From positions 36,907,326 to 36,971,325 of the forward strand of contig OZ022260.1 in NCBI GenBank assembly GCA_963978905.1: 64,000 nt of DNA, written 5' to 3'. This document shows, piece by piece, positions 43,801 through 55,800 of the stretch. Position 1 is the first letter of the stretch, and each line of letters begins with the position of its first letter. A program made the translations under genes and the position numbers. The stretch comes from Trichostrongylus colubriformis (lineage: Eukaryota > Nematoda > Chromadorea > Rhabditida > Trichostrongylidae). The notes beneath the pieces were generated by a model that worked only from the letters and a program-made list of their open reading frames with translations, was not told where the DNA came from and made no database searches.

Positions 43801-46800
43801 CAAGCGACTTCATGGCACTAGCTCATGGAGTCCAGATCGGAATCCCGACCAACTGCAGCTGCTCGCACTGGAGGCGTCACGTGCGCGACATCGCAAAACG
43901 AAATCCTAACTTAACGTAATACAGCCGAAATTTGAATGTGTGATAACGCTTATCACTGTTTTTTTTTGTTTTTTCTTTTGCTTTCCAACGCAAAGAGTTT
44001 TCCTGATGGTCTTCACATAACAATGTATAAGCCAAGACTTTCGGCTCCCCACGATTTTCTACAAAGCCAAAGCATGATGTGTCGTGCCGCTGTTTGTCGA
44101 CACCCAATAACTCAATATCTTTATGCTTACTTTCCAAATTTGATTATTATAGTAGAGCCATTCGACAAAGCGTAATTTCCTGTGTGTCATCCTTATTTTA
44201 CAGAGTCGATTCCTGGTGGGATGAAAGCAGTGATGTCGTCGCAGTTGGACCAAAAGTGTGCTGATGGCAGTATTCAGCTTCCAAACAGTACATGCCTCTG
44301 CTCCCCATATGTAACGGGCCTGCAGTGCACTAAAGTAACGTAAGTACATTTCGGGTCATCCCATGGGTATTGTTGCTTTTTTTCAAATAAAAATCTTTCC
44401 TATAAAATTATGGATTTGGGTAGCGAGTCGGAAGTGGTGTAATGGAGGAGACGCGCACTCCCACTCCCATGATTCGGGGGTCATATCCCGCATAAACGAC
44501 CACCCAGATCAACCAAGCCTTCCATCCCTCCGGGGTCGGTGAATTGGTACCAGACTCGTCTGGGAGGGTAAAACCATTGACTTGTACATCGGCTGGCCAC
44601 CGCAAGTCATTGTATGGGCCACATCACATTCACCAGCCAGCACGACTCTGAATGGAACTAGAATGTGCGGCGCATGCCAGGAAAGGATTGATCAACGCCA
44701 AAAAATTCATCCTTTCATCCTTTTTGAACAGACATGTAGATCATGTATGAGAATAACAGTATGGCATACCACAAAGTAAGTTTTATTACTCTACGGAAAT
44801 AGTTGCGGACTATTTTCGGAATGACAGTACCATTGCAGAAGCAGGAAAAAAATTTCTCAAAGTCACCGTTAGAGGTAATGGAAAATGTCGGCATTGATAA
44901 GAAGTGTTTCCTGTGAATGAAGTGGCGAATTTCAAACGGATGATCGGTGGCGAAACTCATGTTGAAAAGTCCGCATTGAGATTTTCTCACGGCTTTGTTT
45001 GGGCACTTCGGCCGTGTGTTTTCCGACGATCGAGTAGCAGCAAAGGGCGAGCAGCGTACACGGCTGGCATTTCTAACTGTCCTCGTCCCATCTTCACCAT
45101 CAGTGATCCACAGAGCGCGAAAGTGCGTCATCGTTATGGATCAGCGGTGGAGAGAGGGTTCCGTAACAGGTTCTCACCGTTCTAGTCCGTTTTTTTCCTT
45201 TGTCGCTCTAATTAACACCTTTCATAATCCGAAATTACCAGACTTTTCCATAATGGTGTATTCAATGACTATATATTTGTATGGTATTTTAGATGTCAAA
45301 ATTTTGGACTTCTGGCAGGTAAACGTTGCGCATGTGCACCCGGTTACTACTCAGCGTACTGTGAAAATCGTGAGTGTTCCTAATGGGTGTCAGTGCTTGA
45401 AATGGCTGTTGTGACACATGCATTACAGGCGGCTATCGTCCGGCTGTTGAGAGCGATATCGACTTGAATACTCGCTCTTTGTTGATGGTATTCTCCTTAC
45501 GTATTTCAATGGAAGAGGATTTTAAGGCATTCCGAGCAAACTTACCAGCTATGGCGGCTGGAATCGCCGGCCCTGAGAACGAAATCAATAATTATATATT
45601 TTGGGGATTTGTCTTCACAGGTAAGTCAGTGCTATATTTTCATGATATCAATAGGCCTTGTGAGAGTCCTGAAACCATGTTCAATTCAGACGACAACGTT
45701 ATGACATACTACGTGAGCTACGGTGAACAACTGAGCAACTTATCTTCGATTTTTGATTCTCTTGTCTTCTCCACGGCGCTGAGGCCGCAGCCACTTGTTC
45801 AACAAGTAGTGGCTGTCCAACAGTTGTGAGTTTCCTGAACAGCATCATCCGTCTAGGTATCTGGGCGGTCTCCACAGAACGAAGTGAATGTACATTCATT
45901 CGTTCGGCACAAGGCGGCAGCTCTTGATCGTCATTGGTGGAAGAGAACCGTTCAGGCCACACCCCCTAGCATGCCGAGGGTGTGCCCTAAACATCTCCCA
46001 ACTGTTTACAACGGTGAAGGGGAAAGAGATTTGCTTCGCTTCCCAGAATAAGCAGTGGGGATCGGCGCAGAATCCAGCGTTCTTATTTCTACATTTCTAT
46101 ATATTTAATGGACAATTCAATCAGAAATTACAAAATTCTAGTCAGGAACATGTGCTCTTCGCAGGATATCTGGTCCGATGCCAAATAAAGCACGTACAAC
46201 GTTTCTTGTAGATTGATCATAAATGTATCTATTAAGCTATTCGGACACTAAAGCGTTCTCGAATGTGATTTTTTTCGCTGATGTGGGTGCCAGTGATGTT
46301 ACTCCACCTAGTGACGTGTTCACTCTCGATACCCCTGAACATCAAGTGATTTCCTTGTCAGCCATCTGGAGGAGAAAGGTGAGTCTGTCGTCGCGAGTCG
46401 CAACACACATTACTGTGAAGATCAGACATCTTCGAGTATCTCCCTTGAAAGCACACCACGCGATAATCAGATCAGTGGCTTTCTTTATCGGGGCTAGTGA
46501 GTCCTTGGATAACTGCTCACTCTGCACTTTTGTTCTGGCTGCACGGTACACGCGCACGGTGTTATGCCTGCTAAAACACAACCGAGCCACGCCCACCCAA
46601 CCGAATGGCACCTTGCCTAGACGAACGAATTTCCAACGTGGCGTTCACAGAAACTTGCAAAAAGAGAAGAATCTGATGAAACAGCCATTTCTATGATTTA
46701 AGCAGCTTCCACATAGGAAATTGTCTGTCTAAGGCCAGGTGTGATTAGATTGGGAGGGTGTGGCTCGGTTGTGTTCAAGCAGGCACAACAGCATAGAGGG

Positions 46801-49800
46801 ATGCACCATGCAGTCGTAAAAAAGATGCAGTTTGAGCAGTTATCTAAGGACCTACTTCCCCCTGGAAAGTAGACCACTGAATCTGATTATCGCGTTGTGT
46901 GCCTTTGAGCATCTGCTACCGTCTGTTATCTACTGTCAAGTCGTGAAAAAGTTTTGACCAACTTCCAAGTTTACCCTTGGGAGAGCATAACAAGGCTCAG
47001 ACTGTTTGTTTGCTGACTTGTTCTTCATACTCAGCATTTTCCATAGGGTGAGCACCATTCGATTCTTCACACTTCAATTAGTTAAATAATAACCCATAAA
47101 TAAAATTACCCATAAAATCATCCGACCAGTGGTGTATGTCACGTGCATGTATTTGGAATTGGTATGAGACAAATGGTTTTTTATCGGTCTTCACGATTGG
47201 GACACCGGGTAGGAATGATGAAATAGGGTGAAAAGGGTTACACATTTGGAAAGCACTCATTTGATTAATAGGCTAAATCAAAAGGGTTTGCTTGAAAGAA
47301 CTGAGAGTCGAGAAAAAGTGAATTTGAGTATGCACCGATGCCCATATCACCTGAAGGTGACGAATTTTCAGTTCACGTTCGTGTTCTCCGAATCGCCGTC
47401 ACAACCCCTCAACACCTCTGGTGACGAGTTTGATGTGTTCAGACGAATGGCCGTGGCCACTCATGGCGATCTATTCGTTGTCAACAAGACTGATGTCGCC
47501 AAGGTACTTTATATTTCGTCTTTGATTGCGGCCATGACATTGCCCAAGAATAGCTAACTGGAATAGCTGAAAACAAGAGAAATTGCCCCTTTTCTATGCG
47601 TTGGTTTTGACAATGGACGTGTTCACCGCCAAGCCACATCGCTGACTTATCGATCATAGCCACACGGATCTGGGTTGCTGAGATACCCCGCACATGACGT
47701 GTTTACACGTGATCGGAGCGCTTCAGAAGGAGGTGGAGGACATGCGAAAGACTCTGCTGTATAGGGTCGAGCGCCTTTCGCCCGATACGCGCCACATTCT
47801 GCTTGTTTGTGTACCTGGTGCTCATTTATGGAGAACAAACCTTCCATTATCGAACAGTGGAGCAGTCGAGAAGGGGCTGGAGGATGACAATTTCATCGAT
47901 TACGTATATAAAAGTAAGGCTGGTGTAATTGGTACCGCAGCAAAAGAAGAATGAAATGAAGCAGCCACAAACAGGGTAATGGGGTCCCCTCTCCTTGTTG
48001 TTTCTTTTCGCGGATGTATTTTCTCGCCCACCGCATTTTGTCGATGCAAACCAAGTGATAGCCATTGCCCCGCACCTCTACGGTTCATGGCCAAGCTTGG
48101 AGGCGTTTCGCGACCTAGTGCGCTAGGGTGTGTACCTAATGTTAGGATTGTCGCACCGCGGCATGTCGCAAGCGAAGCAAGGCGGACGAGCCAAAGGTGC
48201 CATGTGTTGGGTCCCGGAGCGATTACAAGTCAAATGCGTATCGCGCCCATAGCATTACCGTGTAATCGCTCTAAGACCCAACAACCGCGACGCGCATAGC
48301 TCGCACACACTGCGTCGCACGCCGCTCGTCGTCGTGCGACAATCTTGACATAAGGGTACACACCCAGTGCGCTGCCATGGAACTCATGAAGTTATGAGAA
48401 GTCTCTCCGAACCCGTCAAATCCAAGACGTTCATTCACAGTGAACATGTCCTTTCCACTCAAATATCCGCATTGCTGCTGTTAAATATTCGGATAATGGG
48501 GAACATCAGGGTCATTTCAATATTCATGAAATCCCCATGTAGAAGATGCCCCCTTTGTAGGATTAGCTGATGATAATAGCATTTCCTTTTAGGTGATGAC
48601 CGAAGTGCTATCCAACTACCATAAGATGGAGAATGTTGTCGTTCGTTATAAATTCCACTGCAACAGTCCGACATTGGTCAACATCCCGGCAAAGTACTCT
48701 TCTCTAGAGGAGACAAAGGTTCTACTCACCGTCGACAAAAATGATGGTTTGTAAGTTTATAAAGAAGTAATTAGAAAAGAGGCAAATCCTATCATTTCAG
48801 GAAATCCGTCTACTTTCACTGAACCCTATTTAATAGACGTAAATGGTGTGCGTCTGACGGCAACTTCAGCAAACAAATATTATTCAGTGAGTATACTTCT
48901 GACGAGCCCGGAAGTGGTGTAGTGGCAGGTGGCGCACATCCCACTCTCATGGTGCGAGGATTATACATCACGCACCAGCGCCCGCCCCAGCCAACCAAGC
49001 CCTCCATCCCTCCGGGGTCGGCAAATTGGTACCGGACTCGTCTGGAAGGATCTTCCGAGGTCGGTAAACTGTTACCAGACTCGTCTGGAAGGATAAAAGC
49101 GCTGACTCGTACATGGGCTGGCCTCCGCAAGTCATTGTATAGGCCAATCACATTCACCAGCCATCACGATTCTGAATGGAACTAGAATGTGCGGCGCATC
49201 CCAGGAAGGGTTTGATTAATGCCAAAAACCTTATCCTAACTTTTATACTTCCGACACCATCATTGGTTCACTATGCGATGATACGCATGCAATTATTAGG
49301 TCTATGCAGAATAAATGGCCAAAACGGACCACTTTCTTCAAAACGCCATAACTTCGCTCAGCCACAACTTTATTTGTCGAAATAAAAACCATTCGAATCT
49401 ACACAACCTTGCTAACGATCTGGTAAAGAAAATATGCCATCATGATCAAATTCTGGATTGCGAAAATTAATGAAGTCAACGATGGCATTTTCAACATGCA
49501 TCGTTTCGGCGAACTCCTTCTGACCCAGGTTTGCATCGAGAACCGGGAAAAAGTGGTGATTCGTCAGAGATAGGTCTGAGGAATAAGGGGGGTGAGGGAG
49601 AGTCTCGATCAGTTTCTGCCGGGTGACTTGCGAACTGTGGGGTTTGCGTTGTTTTGCGCACCCAGTAAAAAAATGATGCAGTTAGGCATCGAGCCTCTCC
49701 CTCACCCCCCTTATTCCCCAGATATATCCCTGACGGATTACCACTTTTTCCGGGTTCCCGATGCAAACCTGCGGCAGAAAAATTATGCACGGTAAATATG

Positions 49801-52800
49801 CCATTCTTGACTTTATTGATTCTCGCAATCCAGAATTTGATCGTGATGGTATATTTTCCTTACCAGATCGTTGGCAAAATTCTGTAGATTCGAATGGTTT
49901 TCATTTCGGCAAATAAAGTTGTGTCTGAGCGAAGTTATGGCCAATTACGTTTCGGCCATTTATTCTGCATAGACCTAATATAACTGTTTTGTATTCACAT
50001 GTTGTAACTCATGGATCACATAAGCTAAAGCAGCGAACATTCGTAGAGAGTATTTGTTGTACCACCTGGTGTGGTCTATGGGCTATGTCATGTGGATACA
50101 GTTATGTACAATTCTTCCTACAGTTTTTGTATTGCTTTATGTAGTATTCCGCGACTTTCACTCCAATCAAATGTGGAACCCAAATTTGCTCATTACTACA
50201 TTTTTACACATTTATTTCATACTCACACTTTTGAATATTCGAGAATTAGAATAAATTCTGGGATTTCAGTTTTACGTACTTCCTTCCACAGTGTCTATCA
50301 TTGGTGTGATGGCAGAAACACCTGGCTTGAAGTGTTCTCTGAGAGCATTCGTCAGTTCAGACAGCACAATGCTTGTCAGCTACACAGATAACGCAAATAT
50401 CGATATTGGAAGTGGAGTCCGTTACAAAGGTAAGACAATAGAATTATAATAAACTAGGAACGATGTACATGGATAATTACAACTTGGTTGGCGCACACTA
50501 CTGTGCGCATAACATCATGGGCGTCAGTGGGTCGATCAGAATTGCTGTTTCTCCATGAATATACTCAGTACCCATTACCACGTCACGCCCGTCCATTGCG
50601 GACGGGTTTTCTCTCAATTCAATTGAATTTAAGATGACTCAGACATGGGAATTTTCAGCCGACTTTTTCTTGATCACAAGGCTGGGTTGGAACCGCGTTA
50701 TGATTTTTTGGTGGACGGGACCCCCACTCAGGATGCGCTCCGGTCCCTGTGCGCAGGCCTCTTTCATGGCATTAGAAAGTCATACCTGACCACAATCCAT
50801 CTTTCCCTCACGTTTACGTTTGGGTCATACTGGAACCCATTTAAACAATTTTCGGTGTTCACGAACATTCCAATGCACGCCCTACCCAGTGTGAGCGGAG
50901 CTCAACTTAAAGACAGCATTAGAGGTAACGCGGTAATAAAGAAATCCCTACAAGAAGTCACTCACATGGTAGTCCTGGGCCTAAAAAGGCTATCTGTGGC
51001 GGAATCCCGGTGAAAAAGCGCCTCTTCGAGCTGTAGAAACGCCGCAAAACACAGCAACCGCTTGCTGTTCCGCCTCTTCGATTTGTCGATCCCGCCTCCC
51101 GATGACGTGATTCCCGATGGACTGGGGTGGGAGCGGCCAAGGAGATGCGGCAGGATCGAAGGTTTTGCGGCGCGCTTTCGCAGTTTTAGCTTGAAGCTCA
51201 CTCCAAGAAGTAGATACTGTCGTATTTCCAAACATTCCCTTGTGTTTACTTGGCAACATGCCAATGGAAAACTAGATCAGACTACCAGCCTCTTGACGGG
51301 AAGGTCGTCCGCACCTAGAACCAACGGTGGGAAGGGAGTCCTATTTCTCGGGTTTTTGGCCATTTCCATCCGTTTTTTCTCCACTATCATGTTACTAGGC
51401 ATCTCGACTTTCATATGCACTACTTCTTTTACTTTTCGTACGACTTTCCCCTAATGCTGCCTTTAACCTATGGGTGCTCTTTATTTCTTGTCTCATGCCC
51501 TATCCATCCAACGCTTGTCCCCATCTCCACGGATGTACTTTATGTTATGCCCAATTTCGTGACAGGCGGACTGACAGACCGAAGGAGGAATGGACAGGCA
51601 GACAAGTTTTTTTATATAGTAGGATACTTGGTGTACTGGCTGATTATGTTTCGCTCAAAGATCGGGATCTGTTCGTTTTTGCCACTAATAAAAAAACCTA
51701 GCATTATTTGAATAGCCGTCGGAGGGCAGGGTGCAGCCCGAATCTTCGCTCGCAATGTTGATTTGCTTTCGCTCCGCGTCTCTGACCACATGACCATCGT
51801 TTTTGTCTCCATAGCCGTTGCGGCTCCTCCTTCCCGGACGCCTCACCTCGTGCGTAGCTGTTTTGGGGAGCTGCATCCTAATCGGACTCCTGTTTTTTCG
51901 CGTGAAACTCTGCAAGAGGCCATTAGTAAGCAAATAATACAACATGAATAGATGGGTAATGCAAGTCAATGTTTCGCTGGCGATTCGTTCAAGCTCTGTC
52001 TCGTGATTGATTATGATAGTCATCTTTTGTCCCAGTAGCTGATACTTTTCAGGCATTCCACAGTACGCCACCGGTCTACCTATTGGATTTCCTGCCACGA
52101 CAACAGTACAGTTACAACCGTTGAACTCGACTGATGGATTCCCACTTGGGAATATGTCACTTGCCGTGAACAGATCAAATGAAAGCACATATTCTTACTT
52201 CTTCGCCAATCACGACGATTGCACTCCGGGGCCCTTTGTGTTGGTGGAATCTTCTCTTACATCATTTCCGATGGCCCTACCATCCTTCAAACCCATTTCT
52301 TTCAGACAATCGTTTCAACTGTATGACGGAAAGAAATTGGCCGTTCGTGTACTGCCAGCTTACTGTGCGCTACTTGGTCAGTATACTTCGCTCATTTATT
52401 TCATCATTTGGAATTGAGTTTGCTGTACATATTCATTACACGAGCTAACTCATGCGTATTCATTACGGCATGACCTTAGGTAATGAGTGCCGAGTATTTA
52501 AGTTAATACTCCAGGGAGACCACCATATAATAAGAATAATGAAAAAATGATAAAAAAAATCAAAATGAAGGATTTGCGGACACGAGCATTTCTTCTTTCT
52601 CCTTTCTCCTCCATAGATGTGCGCAGTTTACACTTTTCATTTGTGTTGAGGCTTGCAATTCTAGACTTGTTACTGTTTACAGTGCCACCTGTCTGGTCGT
52701 CAAAAAATGATGTTGTTCGTTCTATAGCTGCTGTCACCGGTGAGTAAGGATGTTTTGGGTTCGTGTTGAACATTTCATTTGAATACACCATGCATTCGAT

Positions 52801-55800
52801 CGCATTGTAACCGATGCTCAGCTGGTTGAATAATTCTAATCCTTTGAATTGCTGTTTCGATTTTTTCCAAACTTGCTTGGTACCAGTTTACATACTATGA
52901 GTACTGAAAGCTCTGCTGTTCCGGATAGGGTAGACGGGGTGTGTACTCTTACGTCAGGATTTCGCACGACGACGAGCGGCTTGTGACGTAGTGTGTGCGA
53001 GCTATGCGCGTCGCGGTAGCTGAGTCTTCGAGCGACTACACGCTAATGCTAGGGGCGCGATACGCAGTTGACTCGTAATCGCTTCGAGACCCAACAACAT
53101 GGCACCTTAAGCTTGTCCACATTGCTTCGCTTGCGACATGCCGCAGTGCGGAATCGCGACGTAAGCGTACGCACCCAGATAGCGCCTCCAGGCACCACCA
53201 TAGAATATTGAGTGCTCTAAGGTTGCTATTTCACCTGCAGTACATGGCAAAAGTGACCGATTTTCAGTGTAAAGAAATATGAATATTTTAGACGGACAGT
53301 GCCCTCAGATGAACATTGACGCTATTGGAGATCCAAGAAGTCATGATTTCAGACAGGTAAGTACATTCTGGAATCAATTGCTGTTGATTAATATTTTGAA
53401 CTGGGGCTACGCATTAATGATACCACTTTTCCATTAAAAGATATAATTTTCAGTAAAATCTGATGATATTTTAATAAATGGACATATAGGTGGTATTTGC
53501 GGTAGAGAATAGCGCGGCGATGAGTCATGCTGCTACAAATCTTGCAAATGTCGTCAGCTCAATGATCAAATCAATAGAAACACCTGGTTATTCTTCAATA
53601 AGACAGTACTCTCTGATTGAGTACGATGATACAAGTGAGTTCATTTACTCATCGAAATTCCAAGTTTGAAAAACGGCTTATAAGGAAATTGAGCTCACAA
53701 TTATTAGGAACAGATTGGTGACCAATATACAGGGTGCGGCAAAAATATTGACCGCTTGACAAGGTCCTACCAATTAATTTTGCTCAAGTATGACTGATCA
53801 ACCGACATTTCATAATGTGTCTCTGGAATACGGTAAGACGCGTCGGGTCCGTACGGGTGTACACTTGTGCCGAATTTTCGCGCCGCCGCCCTCGACGAGT
53901 GGAGTCCTTTGCAGTTTTATCTGGTGAAACAGCAACAACAACATAGGCGAACTCCGGAAGCTTCCAACCTGCAATCTTCGAAGATCCTTCACGGTACCAG
54001 CCCAGTGCGTCCTGAGCGGAATTGTAATCGACTTCGGGAAATCGCCCTGGCACCGCGAGTGCGACGCCGTGAAGCGAAGATTCAACGTAAGTACACACCT
54101 GGTCCTACACACTGGCGAAAGAGGCGAGAGAGCATGCGACGTCGATCGTGAAAATCGTCATCACTCTTTGCCAATATGGATTATCGGGAATTGAATAGGC
54201 TGTAAAGAGTACTATAGGCTTCACCTTTCAACGCGCTCCAAACGGAGTGCCGAGCGATCCAAGATTCATGCTGTTTGGTGGTCATTGCTGCGAGGTGATG
54301 AAGTCATGGAAGCCGTTCTGAGACTACTGTTGGCGTGATCACGCTTTGTGAAGCGGAACTGCTTCCTGTTGAAAGTCAACCGAATTGGGTGTGAGGTGGA
54401 AGTACCATCGAAGGACGAACGTGTCTCTTGATGGCATCTTTCAATTGGTTTTGCCGATTGGTTTTGACTCGAATATTGTCGGACTTTGGAATTCTGGTGT
54501 TTCGCCGCAGGCCTTGCAGCAACACTCACTCCAGACTGCTCGATGGCCAAGCTGCTTGACTCTTCCGTTTCGAGCACCTTGAGCAAGGCCTGTTTCACTC
54601 TTCACATTCTGCTTTTACGCTGCTTTTAAGACTCTGCTCATGGAGGTCCTTCAAGTATTAGCTTTTTATCTCATCATTATCTAATGAACAATAACTTTTG
54701 TGCTCTAAAACGACAAAATGGTGACATAAAAAGTAAAATAAACGGTAGAATTACATGATAACAATTCACTAAGAAATAACTAATTCGGGCCTAAAACTTT
54801 ATAGGGAGTGTTGCAATGTACACAATCACGCGCAAAAAAATCCGCGGGGCCGCTCGCCGCGCGGAAATTCGTCATAATTGTACACACTCCGACGCTTATA
54901 GCTTTCATGACGTACTGTAATCATCCCACATGAAGCGGCAGAAATTATCGGAGAAGATTTCCTTCATAAGAGAAGCATCCAACATTTTTACAGAAGTAAG
55001 GATTCTTCTGAGTAGTTTCGTATGGGAAGAATTCGTCGAACAATTTGTGTCTGCAATGAAGTTGGTGGCTAGTAATAATGCCAACCATATTAATCAAAGC
55101 TTAGCGTTGGATGTCATTCACAAGGCAAGTCTTATCGTTTATGTTATATGTCTACTATTTTTACCTCAGTTGATTAGCTACCTGCTTCCACAGTGGTTAT
55201 ATGATCTTTTGCTTACCGAATTGTGTACGTCATGTCCTCCTTGTGACATGGAGTGAAGGCTGCTCATACTCGGCGACGCGATCGTTGCCACCGCTATTGA
55301 TGGGGTGGGTGCCATTACGTCTAAAAATCGCGTTGCGGCGCCGCACTCGCAGCCCATCAGTGCGATTTGCCGTTATTCTGCTTAGGATGCATTGTGTGGT
55401 ACACGTCGTTGTTGTTGCTGTTTCAACAAATGAAACTGCACACAACTCGCACTCGCTGCGAGCGGCCGCGCGATTTTTAAACGTAATGGTGCACGCTTCT
55501 ATTTATGCAGGGTGCGTTGTATCAAAAGTCGAACGCGGCAATCTAAACGTTGCGTCGCGAAGTATACAAGGTACCTCGCGATGATCAGATTAGTTGACTT
55601 GCGCTGTTGAGGCAGTAGGACATTGGGAACTCTCTTAGTTGCACCTTCAACGCCGGCACTGTGAGCAATCAATGCTGAATAGAAATCAATGGAATGGTGC
55701 TGAATAGAAATCAATAGAACTCAAGTTAACCATGCCCACTCGTGCTTCCTGTCCACCCACAGGCTCAGCGCGACCACTGCTTTTAGAGCCTGTGTTTTAC

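Noticed and set aside
44715..45414. Open frames of 138 and 139 codons at 44715-45131 (-) and 44995-45414 (+)
   Set aside because: No motifs. The plus frame only overlaps exon 45293-45369 in the wrong frame, and the interval is intronic with repeat-like composition.
46223..46696. 157-codon plus-strand frame at 46223-46696
   Set aside because: Only 46237-46378 is exon (paralog 2 exon 11, with a clean GTGAGT donor). The rest is the foldback MITE read through.
49491..49790. 99-codon minus-strand frame
   Set aside because: It is the inverted arm of the mariner foldback element, not a gene.
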